This document shows positions 6,249 to 14,658 of a stretch of 64,000 nucleotides of DNA, piece by piece. A program made the position numbers and the translations under genes. Source of the DNA: CAUYUA01 sp963575675 (lineage in GTDB: Bacteria > Pseudomonadota > Alphaproteobacteria > Azospirillales > Azospirillaceae). Below the pieces are notes generated by a model. It was not told the DNA's origin. It saw nothing but the letters and a program-made list of their open reading frames with translations, and did not search any database. How positions within the stretch are numbered: the stretch's first letter is position 1; each line of letters starts with the position of its first letter. The DNA lies in NCBI GenBank assembly GCA_963575675.1, contig CAUYUA010000250.1, positions 1 to 64,000 on the forward strand, written 5' to 3'.

Positions 6249-6934
6249 GCCGTCGCATCAACGGCGTCAGGCTGTTGTTCCGCCGCTCCCGCGCCGTCAT
6301 AGGCGTCAAAAACCGCATGATACAACCGCTCTATTTCCATCACCGCTTTTAAGTCCCTTGGCTTTGCCTCGACCACCGAAAGCCCTTCTCCACTGGCGGT
6401 GTTGAAGGCTTTTCGACCAATGATCGGCGCGCTCATAAAACGCAAGATCGATGACGCTCGCAGCATCTCCGACGCTTGCTCATTATCAGCTCCCCCCGGA
6501 TAGCCTCGACTAATATAGCATACCGCTTCCAACCCTTCATTAACGCTACGAACTTCTTCCACCAAACGCTCGACCTGCTCCAAGGTCCACAGATCAAAAT
6601 TTCCTGGCTGGAAGGGAATCAACATAAGATCGGACACAGTCAGCGCGGCTCTTTGAGACGCCGTGTCACGACCTCCCGTATCGATGACGATGTCATCATA
6701 ACGCGGGCTAAGTTGTTTTACCTGATTCCGAACCGCAGCTCCATATAACTGAACGCACGGCACGGACGAATGTCCCAATGCGTCACGTTGTCCAACGAAC
6801 TCACTTGACGAACGCTGTTCGTCTGCATCGATCAATAATGCGTCACGACCGGCCAAACGACGCATTACAACCAAATTGGTTGCCGCCGTTGTTTTGCCGC
6901 CGCCGCCTTTGATGCCTCCCACTGTAATTATCAT
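6245..6934 (-). CDS. parA: ParA-family partition ATPase
   Basis: The 229-residue protein starts with the deviant Walker A motif KGGGGKTT (residues 9-16), followed by LLIDADEQRSS and the Walker B region DDIVIDTGGRD. This is the ParA/MinD/Soj family of ATPases that move plasmids or chromosomal cargo on the nucleoid. It is short and lacks the N-terminal helix-turn-helix of large ParA proteins (type Ib-like). It is followed, with a four-base overlap, by a small RHH-like partner. With RepA and the iterons elsewhere in the window it supports a plasmid or chromid; a ParA-like protein that positions flagellar or chemotaxis cargo is an alternative. Confidence 0.85.
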   Translation of the reverse strand: MIITVGGIKGGGGKTTAATNLVVMRRLAGRDALLIDADEQRSSSEFVGQRDALGHSSVPCVQLYGAAVRNQVKQLSPRYDDIVIDTGGRDTASQRAALTVSDLMLIPFQPGNFDLWTLEQVERLVEEVRSVNEGLEAVCYISRGYPGGADNEQASEMLRASSILRFMSAPIIGRKAFNTASGEGLSVVEAKPRDLKAVMEIERLYHAVFDAYDGAGAAEQQPDAVDATA

Positions 6935-7013
6935 TGCAGAAGCCTTGCCGCCGTTGCCACAACGGCAGAATAATGGAAAAAAAATGGCGTGACAATGGCG
7001 TCTAGGTGTCGGG

Positions 7014-7034
7014 ATGGCGGCTCAAAGCCGCCAT
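7014..7034. promoter_or_regulatory. Palindrome upstream of parA
   Basis: ATGGCGGCT and AGCCGCCAT form a perfect 9-base inverted repeat with a 3-base loop, 80 bases upstream of parA. Short direct repeats of AATGGCG lie between it and the gene. It is a candidate operator or centromere site for the partition pair. Confidence 0.4.
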
Positions 7035-7104
7035 AGGGGCAAAAAGATGTCAAAACAACTTTGTTTTGCCGTCATTTTTTCTGCTTTGGAAGGCTTGTCT
7101 ATCG

Positions 7105-7215
7105 CGTCCAATAAAAATTGGACGGGTCCAGGGATTGCGTTCTTGGCCGTGGAGAGATCATAAAGAGGAAGCGAAAGCCCCTCTTATTCGCGAAGCAATC
7201 CCCTCCTGGAATCGT
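7105..7215. repeat. Family A repeat (copy 3) with adjacent hairpin
   Basis: CGTCCAAT/ATTGGACG (7105-7124) forms a hairpin, followed by a degenerate family A arm (GGGTCCAGGGATTGCG, then GCGAAAGCCCCTCTTATTCG). It lies between parA and the end of the dehydratase gene. Confidence 0.6.
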
Positions 7216-7221
7216 TAATTT

Positions 7222-9162
7222 CTATTCGGTGTGGATAGCCGCGCTTCCAGTGTTCTCAGATCGAAATCCCGGCACAATATCATGCAGTATGTTCGCCACA
7301 CGCTCTTCGTCATGAGCGCGAGCCGCCGTCTCCAAGTCTTCAGCCGCGCGATTCATGAATTCATATTCTATCACGCGAGGGGCCGCGATTAAAACCCCAT
7401 CAGCTTCGGTGCGGGAAAGCGCCTCGTCATCCGAAAGAATCTCCTCAAAGAGCTTCTCTCCGGGCCTCATTCCCGTGAACTCAATACGAATGTCGATATC
7501 CGGCCGCAGTCCGGCCAAACGAATCATTTGTCTCGCCAAATCAACGATTCGCACAGGCTCGCCCATGTCGAGCACAAAGATTCGCCCACGCTCTAAACGA
7601 TTGGCGACGCCGTAAGCCGACGCCTGTAAAACCAACTGCACCGCTTCGGTGACGGTCATAAAATACCGACGCATTTCCGGATGCGTAACGGTAATAGGAC
7701 CGCCTCGGCGAAGTTGACGTTGGAACAACGGAACCACAGATCCGCTAGAGCCCAGAACATTACCAAAACGCACAGTCATGAAGCGAGTTGTTTCACCACC
7801 ATCCGATAGAGCGCGCACATCTAACGCCTGAATATAGGATTCCGCAAAACGTTTACTCGCCCCCATCGCGCTACTGGGACGAATGGCTTTGTCCGTAGAA
7901 ATCAAAACCATGGCGATCGTTCCGACAGCGCGGCAGGCGTCGGCGACATTACGCGTTCCAATAGCGTTGGTTAGGACTCCCTGAATCAAATTTTCCTCAA
8001 CCAATGGCACATGCTTCAAAGCTGCGGCATGAAAGACCAAGTCGGGACGATAGCGTTCGAAGACGCGCATAAGGTGCGTGCGGTCCCGAACGTCGCATAA
8101 CACGCGCTCACGCGGAATATCGGGACAAACTTCACTCAGCTCCATGTCTATGGCGTAAAGATTATATTCGCCGTTTTCCAACAGAACCAAACGCGTCGGC
8201 TCCAGAGCCGCAATTTGTCGGCTAAGCTCTCCACCGATGGTGCCGCCGGCTCCGGAGACAAGAATATTTCGTTCGGCGATCAAAGTGTGAATTGCCGAAC
8301 GATTCAGAGCGGCTTGTGGACGACCGAGCAAATCTTGCACGGCGATGGGGCGTAATTCGATTTTGCCTTCATTAACGGCTTCTTTGAATTCGGTCAAAGA
8401 AGGCAAGCGTCCAAGCGTCAACCCGAGCTTTCCCGCGCGATCAAATAAGCGTCGAATATCGGCGCCGCCGATTTCAGCAGAAGAATGGGTGATAATAAGT
8501 CTTTGGGGAAAAATTCCACGCATTTTCAGAGAAGAGACGACTTCTTCCAGATCATCGATTCCACCGAGAACTTGAATGCCGTGAATGGCTCGACCAACCT
8601 GACGGCGGCGATCATCCAACAACCCAACCACACGATAGCCGACGTGACGATCGGCGGCGATGGAGCGAATGAAAAGTTCGGCGCCGACGCCGGTTCCAAA
8701 CATCAAAACAGGAACGCGGGTGGTGTCTTGAGCTGAAATCGCCAAAGTTTTTCGAGTGTCTCGAAATAATCGATATAAAAAACGCGGCCCGGCAAGCAAC
8801 CCCATCAACACAAGCCATAGGATCGGCGGCACAGAGCGTGGAATCGGATCCAGTCTATTTATAAAGAACATCGCCAACACAAAGGCCAAAGTCACACAAG
8901 TGACGGCTTTGGCTAATTGCAGCATGTCTTGAATTGAAGCGTAACGCCAAATCCCGCGATATAATCCAAAAAAGCGATAGCATAAAGCGCCGATTATCAT
9001 CAACAACACGACGCCGATCAGCATTAAATCGCCGTTGAAAAGCCAAAACGACCAGTCTCCAACACGCAAGTACATCGCCATCATAAAAGCGATGCCTGTC
9101 ATGAAGATATCGTGGGAGAACGCCAAGGTCGGTCGGTTTATCTGCAACATCGCCGTCATCAC
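7222..9162 (-). CDS. Membrane nucleotide-sugar 4,6-dehydratase (FlaA1/WbpM/CapD family)
   Basis: The 646-residue protein has four N-terminal hydrophobic segments (about 1-125), a first nucleotide-binding Rossmann part (VPVLMFGTGVGAELF) and a C-terminal extended SDR domain. The NAD motif is GAGGTIGGEL, and the catalytic region STDKAIRPSSAMGASKR has Met where classical SDR enzymes have Tyr, as is normal in this family. WbpM/PglF/CapD enzymes convert UDP-N-acetylglucosamine into a 4-keto-6-deoxy sugar at the inner membrane. That intermediate would feed the aminotransferase and reductase encoded near 52-54 kb. The ribosome site is weak and the start at 9162 or 9150 cannot be decided. Confidence 0.9.
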   Translation of the reverse strand: MMTAMLQINRPTLAFSHDIFMTGIAFMMAMYLRVGDWSFWLFNGDLMLIGVVLLMIIGALCYRFFGLYRGIWRYASIQDMLQLAKAVTCVTLAFVLAMFFINRLDPIPRSVPPILWLVLMGLLAGPRFLYRLFRDTRKTLAISAQDTTRVPVLMFGTGVGAELFIRSIAADRHVGYRVVGLLDDRRRQVGRAIHGIQVLGGIDDLEEVVSSLKMRGIFPQRLIITHSSAEIGGADIRRLFDRAGKLGLTLGRLPSLTEFKEAVNEGKIELRPIAVQDLLGRPQAALNRSAIHTLIAERNILVSGAGGTIGGELSRQIAALEPTRLVLLENGEYNLYAIDMELSEVCPDIPRERVLCDVRDRTHLMRVFERYRPDLVFHAAALKHVPLVEENLIQGVLTNAIGTRNVADACRAVGTIAMVLISTDKAIRPSSAMGASKRFAESYIQALDVRALSDGGETTRFMTVRFGNVLGSSGSVVPLFQRQLRRGGPITVTHPEMRRYFMTVTEAVQLVLQASAYGVANRLERGRIFVLDMGEPVRIVDLARQMIRLAGLRPDIDIRIEFTGMRPGEKLFEEILSDDEALSRTEADGVLIAAPRVIEYEFMNRAAEDLETAARAHDEERVANILHDIVPGFRSENTGSAAIHTE

Positions 9163-9300
9163 TTAACTTGATAGGGGTCCGCGATTCGGCCCCATCGGCG
9201 CGATGATCCGTCGTCGAACACGAGCCGTAGAGTCATGGTTCCTAAACCGAATGTCAAGCCATTGAAGAACATGTGTAATAAATCAGAAGGAAAAATCAAA
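9163..9300. other. Divergent intergenic region
   Basis: Between the dehydratase (minus) and the ACP gene (plus). No sigma-54 match was found. Nothing beyond probable promoters. Confidence 0.3.
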
Positions 9301-9338
9301 TGGGTCCAGGAACTCAGTCCCTGGACCCATTTTTTTTA
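9301..9338. terminator. Compact terminator built from family A ends
   Basis: TGGGTCCAGG and CCTGGACCCA pair perfectly around a 9-base loop, followed on the plus strand by eight T residues. This is the outer end of the family A repeat reduced to a terminator. Bases 9339-9658 downstream hold no recognised feature except the ribosome site of the next gene. Confidence 0.8.
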
Positions 9339-9658
9339 TTGATCAAAGGCTCGTCCTCCTTATAAAAATGAATTGTTTTTAACGGTTTCAAAAAACAATG
9401 GGAGCCTTCTCATCCGATTTCCCAAAACGGAACAGGACTGTTGCTCGGATAAATTCAAGGAAAATGATGTCATTCTCTCAAAACACGTCATTGAAAGTTT
9501 GAAAGAGGTGTTTCCAAACGGGATGCGACTGTCTCATTATCTCTCCAAACCGATAGAACGTCATCAGTAGATCGGCAGACCACCCAATCGATAGGTTTCC
9601 GTTTTGATGACGCCGTTTCAAACTTCGTTTTGTTTGGCCGAAAGGAGCCTGACCGCGC

Positions 9659-9922
9659 ATGACGCCTCTCCCCTCCATGCCCGCCACGTCTATGATCGAG
9701 GCCATCACGGAAGAACTCGGTCGAATACTGCGGGATAAAGGCGAGACTATGCCGCCGATCGATGCCGACACCGCTTTCTTAGGAGGCGCCTTGCCGATGG
9801 ACTCCCTGGACCTGGCGACTTTGCTGGTGGTGTTGGAGCGGCGCACCGGCCAAGATCCATTTCGTGCGGGATTCCGTCAATTCGTCACTGTTGGCGAGCT
9901 GGCCTCACTCTATTGCCTATGA
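9659..9922 (+). CDS. Acyl carrier protein
   Basis: The 87-residue protein has the four-helix ACP pattern and the phosphopantetheine site MDSLDLATLL with S49 as the attachment residue. It lacks the usual acidic DSL-D-E text after the serine and is therefore a specialised ACP rather than the housekeeping AcpP. AAAGGAG lies 11 bases before the ATG. It is 129 bases upstream of the adenylation-ketoreductase fusion on the same strand, so it likely carries the acyl group that the fusion protein loads and reduces. Confidence 0.85.
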   Translation: MTPLPSMPATSMIEAITEELGRILRDKGETMPPIDADTAFLGGALPMDSLDLATLLVVLERRTGQDPFRAGFRQFVTVGELASLYCL

Positions 9923-10051
9923 CTTTCTTTGTTCCGCCGTTGCTCCTCCACAGGATAACCTTTAATTTTCCTTCTTTTTTCATCATTCTTTGTCATCTTT
10001 CGTTATTGCCCGTCATCATCGACAAACATAACCTGTAAACATAGGACAGCC

Positions 10052-12169
10052 ATGATTCCCCCGCCTTGGATCAATCCCGCGTTCCGTCTGATCGAGGATG
10101 GCCGCGAATATGACTGGACCACACTTTCGACGCTTGCGCGCAAGCTGCAAAGCGGTATGCAAGATGGAGGACGTTTTGCGGTCGGCAATCGCTCGATCGC
10201 CACTTTGATCGCCGCCGTCATCGCGGCGGAGCGCGCCGGAGCCGAATTGGTCCTGCAACGCGCGGGGATGACCAGACCCGCCGGGGCCAGCGCCTTGATC
10301 GACAGCGACGGTCGATTCGTTAAGCTCGGCCCCAGCGTCGACACCACTACGGGATTTGCGCTGTTGTTGCCCACATCCGGCACCACAGGCACGCCGAAAT
10401 TGGTTCGACACCAGCTCAACCGCCTGATGGGGCGAGTGCGCGGCGGCGCCGGACGCGACGCCCGTTGGCTGATGACCTATGAACCAACAGCTTACGCCGG
10501 TTTCCAAGTCACGCTCAGCGCCTTGGCCGCCGGAGCCACTTTAGTCTTCCATCCCAACGCCGGCGTCGCGGTGCTGGCTCAAGAAGCCGTCCGTCACAAA
10601 GTCACCCATGTAAGCGGAACCCCGAGCTTCTGGCGAGCGTTTCTCTTGGCTATGGGCGGCTCCAAACCACCGTTGCAGGCGATTACATTGGGAGGAGAAG
10701 CCGCCGACCAATCTATTCTTGATCGGCTCTCGGCGAATTTTCCTTCCGCGCGCATTCGCCATGTCTACGCCTCCACCGAGGCGGGAGTATTGTTTTCCGT
10801 TTCCGATGGTCGCGCCGGATTCCCGGCTCGCTGGCTGCACACCGGAGTAGACGGCGTCAACCTGCGCGTGCAAAACGGCGTTCTTGAGGTTCGAAGCCCT
10901 CACGCCATGCTTGGTTACGCCGGCTCCAACGATCGTCCCCACACCACCGCCGATGGTTGGTTCGTGTCCGGAGACTTGATTGAAATCATCGACGACCGGG
11001 TTTTCTTCAATGGCCGCGTCGACGGCGCCATCAACGTCGGCGGCGTGAAAGTCGCGCCTGAAAAGATCGAGCATTTTTTGATGTCGGTTCCGGGAGTGTT
11101 GAACGCTCTGGTTTCCGGCGCCCGCAATCCGATCACCGGCAATGTTCTACGCGCCGACGTCGTTCCCGAGACTGGGGTTGATCAAGAAGCTCTACGCGCT
11201 TTGATCTTCCAACACACCGCCGTTCTGCCGCCCGCCGAGCGTCCACGCCTAATCAATTTCGTTGACACTCTCGCCTATGCTCTGTCGGGCAAGAAAATTC
11301 GCCCCGCTTCGGATCAAGCGCATGAGCTTGACGCTCCGGAATCTGCGGCGGACTCGTCGTTTCCCGCCGACGCCGTCATTTTATCCGCGCCGCAAACCGT
11401 TCGATCTTTTGACTCTTTCACCGCGCCGAACCAACGTCACGTCATCGTCACCGGCGGAAGCCGGGGGCTGGGATTGGTTTTGGTCCGCGCGCTTTTAACC
11501 GACGGCTACACCGTCTCCACATGCAGCCGCAATCCCTCCGAGGGATTGGATCGACTTCGCGCCGACCCTATCCTTGGGCCTCGCCTGTTTTGGAAGCCTG
11601 TCCATATCGGCAAAACCACCGCCATCGCCACCTTCATCGAAGCCGCTGCGCAAAACGCCGGAGCCATTCCTCTCTACGGCCTCATCAACAACGCCGGCAT
11701 TGCTCGCGAAGGCATTCTCGCCACGTTCCCCGAAGTGGAGATCGACGAAGTCATTCAAACCAATCTTGTCGGCGCCATTCAAGCCGCAAGAGCCTTTCTC
11801 CGCGCGATGTTGCTGCGCAATGGGCATGGCCGGATCATCAATATTTCTTCGATCATCGGCCTTAGTGGTTATACCGGGCTCACGGCTTATTCCGCCTCTA
11901 AGGCCGGAATGGACGGCATGACGCGCGGCCTCGCCCGTGAGGTCGGACGACGCGGAATCACCGTCAATTCAGTGGCTCCAGGCTACCTCACCACGGAGAT
12001 GTCGTCGACTCTGTCGCGAGACCAACGAGATCAAATCGTGCGGCGAACTCCCCTTGGACGCCTCGGCGAACCCGCAGACGTCATTCCGATCATCCGATTT
12101 CTTCTGAGCGACGACAGCGCCTTTATTACAGGCCAAACTTTCGTCGTCGATGGCGGAATCACGAGTTAA
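10052..12169 (+). CDS. Adenylation (acyl ligase) - ketoreductase fusion
   Basis: The 705-residue protein joins two enzymes. Residues 1 to about 440 are an ANL-family acyl-adenylating domain: TSGTTGTPK (108-116), YASTEAG, DGWFVSGD, GRVDGAINVGGVKVAPEKIE and the C-terminal catalytic Lys in LSGKKIR. Residues about 463-705 are an SDR/FabG-like reductase: VTGGSRGLG, NNAG, and catalytic Y613/K617 in YSASK, ending FVVDGG. The ligase would load an acid on the ACP encoded upstream, and the reductase would reduce a 3-oxo group. ACP and FabG-like genes also occur in flagellin-glycosylation islands such as that of Pseudomonas aeruginosa a-type strains, so an N-acyl group for a flagellin sugar is plausible (inference). 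Confidence 0.88.
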   Translation: MIPPPWINPAFRLIEDGREYDWTTLSTLARKLQSGMQDGGRFAVGNRSIATLIAAVIAAERAGAELVLQRAGMTRPAGASALIDSDGRFVKLGPSVDTTTGFALLLPTSGTTGTPKLVRHQLNRLMGRVRGGAGRDARWLMTYEPTAYAGFQVTLSALAAGATLVFHPNAGVAVLAQEAVRHKVTHVSGTPSFWRAFLLAMGGSKPPLQAITLGGEAADQSILDRLSANFPSARIRHVYASTEAGVLFSVSDGRAGFPARWLHTGVDGVNLRVQNGVLEVRSPHAMLGYAGSNDRPHTTADGWFVSGDLIEIIDDRVFFNGRVDGAINVGGVKVAPEKIEHFLMSVPGVLNALVSGARNPITGNVLRADVVPETGVDQEALRALIFQHTAVLPPAERPRLINFVDTLAYALSGKKIRPASDQAHELDAPESAADSSFPADAVILSAPQTVRSFDSFTAPNQRHVIVTGGSRGLGLVLVRALLTDGYTVSTCSRNPSEGLDRLRADPILGPRLFWKPVHIGKTTAIATFIEAAAQNAGAIPLYGLINNAGIAREGILATFPEVEIDEVIQTNLVGAIQAARAFLRAMLLRNGHGRIINISSIIGLSGYTGLTAYSASKAGMDGMTRGLAREVGRRGITVNSVAPGYLTTEMSSTLSRDQRDQIVRRTPLGRLGEPADVIPIIRFLLSDDSAFITGQTFVVDGGITS

Positions 12170-12206
12170 TACGAAAAGAAATCCTTCCATTGCTCAAAAC
12201 AAAAAG

Positions 12207-12300
12207 TTGAAGGGTCCAGGGACTGAGTTCCTGGTCGCTCGGGATCATAAGGGGGGAGCGAAAGCCCCCCTTATTCGCGAAGCGATCTTCCTCCTCCTCC
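12207..12300. repeat. Family A repeat, single arm (copy 5)
   Basis: GGGTCCAGGGACTGAGTTCC is followed by GGGATCATAAGGGGGG, AGCGAAAGCC and CTTATTCGCGAAGCG. A CCT-rich run (12287-12330) follows. One arm only. Confidence 0.7.
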
Positions 12301-12454
12301 TCCTCTTCCCCCTCCTCCCCCTCCGCCGACTTAATGAATTAAAATTATTAATAATTCACTCATAACGCAATCTAAAAAACAATAATGCTCCATATTATGG
12401 AGCCTGATTTTGACTCAAACAACACCCTAAAAATCAAAGCACAAAACATTCTGT

Positions 12455-12488
12455 ATAAAAAAAGCGGCGACTTTTCAGCCGCCGCTTT
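12455..12488 (-). terminator. Flagellin terminator
   Basis: AAAGCGGCG (12461-12469) and CGCCGCTTT (12480-12488) form a stem that on the minus strand ends in a run of seven T residues. It lies just after the flagellin stop. Confidence 0.9.
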
Positions 12489-12513
12489 GTAACGAAAAAC
12501 TTTGTCGCCGATC

Positions 12514-14358
12514 TTAGAACAAACGCAAGATCGACTGTTGCGACTGGTTGGCCAAGCTGAGGGCGATCGTGCCGAGCTGCTGACGTGTTTGCAGCATCAG
12601 CATGTTTGCGCCTTCTTCGTTCTGATCCGCCAAAGTCAGCTTATTGGCGCCTTCCACCAAGACGTTGCTGAAGTCTTTGGTGAACTGCTCGCGCGTGGTG
12701 ATGATGTTGAGGTTCGTGCTCAAGGACTGAGACGCCTGCCGCAAGGTCTGCTTAGCGAAATCGATGCTGGAGACAGCCTTATCGATGTCGGCGCGATCTG
12801 TCCAATCGTTCTGAGCGAAGTCCAAACGCAGACCTTGACCATCGGTCTTCACGTTCTGGCTCAGCACGGTGATGCTGTTGCTGTTGCGCTCGTTGAACTG
12901 CACCGTCAGATCGTTGGCGGTGGAGGCGTTGGTCTGTTGAACGGTGGTGATGTTCTTGGCGGCTGCAACTGTGGCGGCCAAGCGAATGTTGTTGTCGTCA
13001 ACCTTCATGCGCACGGTGCCGCTGTCGAAGGCGAAAGCGTTCTCTCCGGAAGAGAGCTTGCCTTGACCGCGCGCGTTGTTTCCGTCGCGGGTCACAGTGG
13101 TTCCGGCGATGTTGGTGACGGAAACTTGAATATTGACGTCTTTTTCAATCAAAGAGACGCCGTTTCCGCCGTTGACCGCATCTTCCATCGCCATGCGATC
13201 GACCGTGAACGACACAATCGCGCCGCTGGCGAAGGACTGGCTGACTTTGAGGCTGAGGGCGTTGGTGGCGGTGGAGGTGATGGTGAAGTCTTTGGAGGTG
13301 GTGGTGGAGATTCCTCCCGTGACCACAATGGTTCCGCCCGCGCCGGCCGCCGCCGTCGCGATGTCCGAAGAGGCCAATGCGCCGCTGGTGATTTTGGCTT
13401 GGATGCTCTGAGCCAGCTTGGTTCCGATCTGCTGCGCGGTGTCGGACGAAGTGGCGGTGTATTTAAAGATTTGGCCTTTGACGCTGACGGTGAAAACGTC
13501 GCCTTGCTCGATGGTTCCGCTGATGGAAACGGTCGAGACCTGAGACGTCGCAGTGCGCGAGGCGCGTGTGGTGGCGGTTTCGGCCTTTTGAGTGTTGTCG
13601 AAATATTTAATGGTGCGAGCTTCGTTGCTGTCCGTCAGAGTGAAGGTGCGCAAGCTGCCGGCGGCGCCGCGCGTTTCGATGCTGACGTCGCCGAAATTGC
13701 CGTTGGTGGCGCTGAGTTTGCCGCTCACCTTCAGGCCGACGAGGCCGCGATCTTGCTCGGCGTTGGCGACGTCGGTGGAGTTTGCCGACAGACGGCTGTC
13801 GCCGGTGACCTTAATGGTGTAGGTGTCGGTGGCGACGACGTTGGTGGTGCGGGCGGAGCTGACGCCGGTGATGGAGTTGACGGCGGTGCGCGAGGTTCCG
13901 GTGGAATCCAAACGCAGCCCGTTGCCGACCAGCATGTTCTTTCCGGCGTAGCCGGAATCTTCGGCGATCTTATCGATCTGAGCCTTAAGGGTGTTGAACT
14001 GATTGGCCAACGTCTTGCGCGTGGCGCGCGAGGCCGTGTCGTTGCCCAAAGAGCCATAAGCGGCGGTGGTCAAACCACGCGCTTGCTCGACGAGACTCTC
14101 AATGGCGGTGATGCCTTTGTCGGCGGCCTTAATGGTGTTGATCGCCTGGCCCATGGCGTCTTTCAGGCCGGTGAGGTCTCCGGCGCGCTGGCTCAAGCCT
14201 TTCGCGGCGAAATAGGCGGTGGGGCCATCCAAGGCGCTGTTGATTTTGTTGCCGGTGGCCAAATTGTTCTGTGTTTTAGCCAACTTATCGGAAACGCCCT
14301 GCAACAGCAAAAGATTGGTCCGCATCGCGGAGGTCAGGGCAACATCATTGACGGCCAT
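12514..14358 (-). CDS. fliC: Flagellin
   Basis: The 614-residue product has the conserved flagellin D0/D1 ends: an N-terminus with NLLLLQGVSDKLAKTQNNLA and TGNKINSALDGPTAYFAAKGL, and a C-terminus with GANKLTLADQNEEGANMLML and QQLGTIALSLANQSQQSILR. The centre (about 140-500) is variable and rich in Ser and Thr, which are typical O-glycosylation sites. It is longer than many alphaproteobacterial flagellins (about 270-500 residues). AAAGGAG lies six bases upstream of the start. A consensus sigma-54 promoter is about 100 bases upstream and a strong terminator follows, so it is transcribed alone. Only one flagellin gene is in the window. Confidence 0.95.
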   Translation of the reverse strand: MAVNDVALTSAMRTNLLLLQGVSDKLAKTQNNLATGNKINSALDGPTAYFAAKGLSQRAGDLTGLKDAMGQAINTIKAADKGITAIESLVEQARGLTTAAYGSLGNDTASRATRKTLANQFNTLKAQIDKIAEDSGYAGKNMLVGNGLRLDSTGTSRTAVNSITGVSSARTTNVVATDTYTIKVTGDSRLSANSTDVANAEQDRGLVGLKVSGKLSATNGNFGDVSIETRGAAGSLRTFTLTDSNEARTIKYFDNTQKAETATTRASRTATSQVSTVSISGTIEQGDVFTVSVKGQIFKYTATSSDTAQQIGTKLAQSIQAKITSGALASSDIATAAAGAGGTIVVTGGISTTTSKDFTITSTATNALSLKVSQSFASGAIVSFTVDRMAMEDAVNGGNGVSLIEKDVNIQVSVTNIAGTTVTRDGNNARGQGKLSSGENAFAFDSGTVRMKVDDNNIRLAATVAAAKNITTVQQTNASTANDLTVQFNERNSNSITVLSQNVKTDGQGLRLDFAQNDWTDRADIDKAVSSIDFAKQTLRQASQSLSTNLNIITTREQFTKDFSNVLVEGANKLTLADQNEEGANMLMLQTRQQLGTIALSLANQSQQSILRLF

Positions 14359-14453
14359 TGAAGTCTCCTTTGGAGTGTCTTTGGCGAGGGCCGGATTTCC
14401 AGACCCCTTCGATTATGAGCCGAAGACGTTCTATCGTTTTCTGATTGTCTTCT

Positions 14454-14469
14454 GGCAACTGTCGTGCCA
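14454..14469 (-). promoter_or_regulatory. Sigma-54 promoter of flagellin
   Basis: On the minus strand TGGCACGACAGTTGC matches TGGCAC-N5-TTGC exactly. Transcription would start near 14443, leaving a leader of about 85 bases. Confidence 0.9.
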
Positions 14470-14658
14470 CTCATCATATAGATATTTATCAATGACTTAC
14501 AATACGAAATGAAGAATTCTTCTCAACACCTGAGGATATTTTTTCCGGTTTTCCTCTCGGGCTCGGCAGATTGTGCCGTTTCGACCTGTTTTTAGAAGAT
14601 TCTTGTTGAAAAAACCACAGAACGAAATGAAGACAATGCACATCAAGAGAAAAAAAAT

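Noticed and set aside
9373..9570. 65-codon frame upstream of the ACP gene
   Set aside because: TTG start, no ribosome site, no recognisable domain; kept only as a remote possibility.
12502..14361. Plus-strand frame of 619 codons opposite flagellin
   Set aside because: It is the antisense of the flagellin gene; its Gly/Val/Asp/Arg-rich text is a by-product of codon use.
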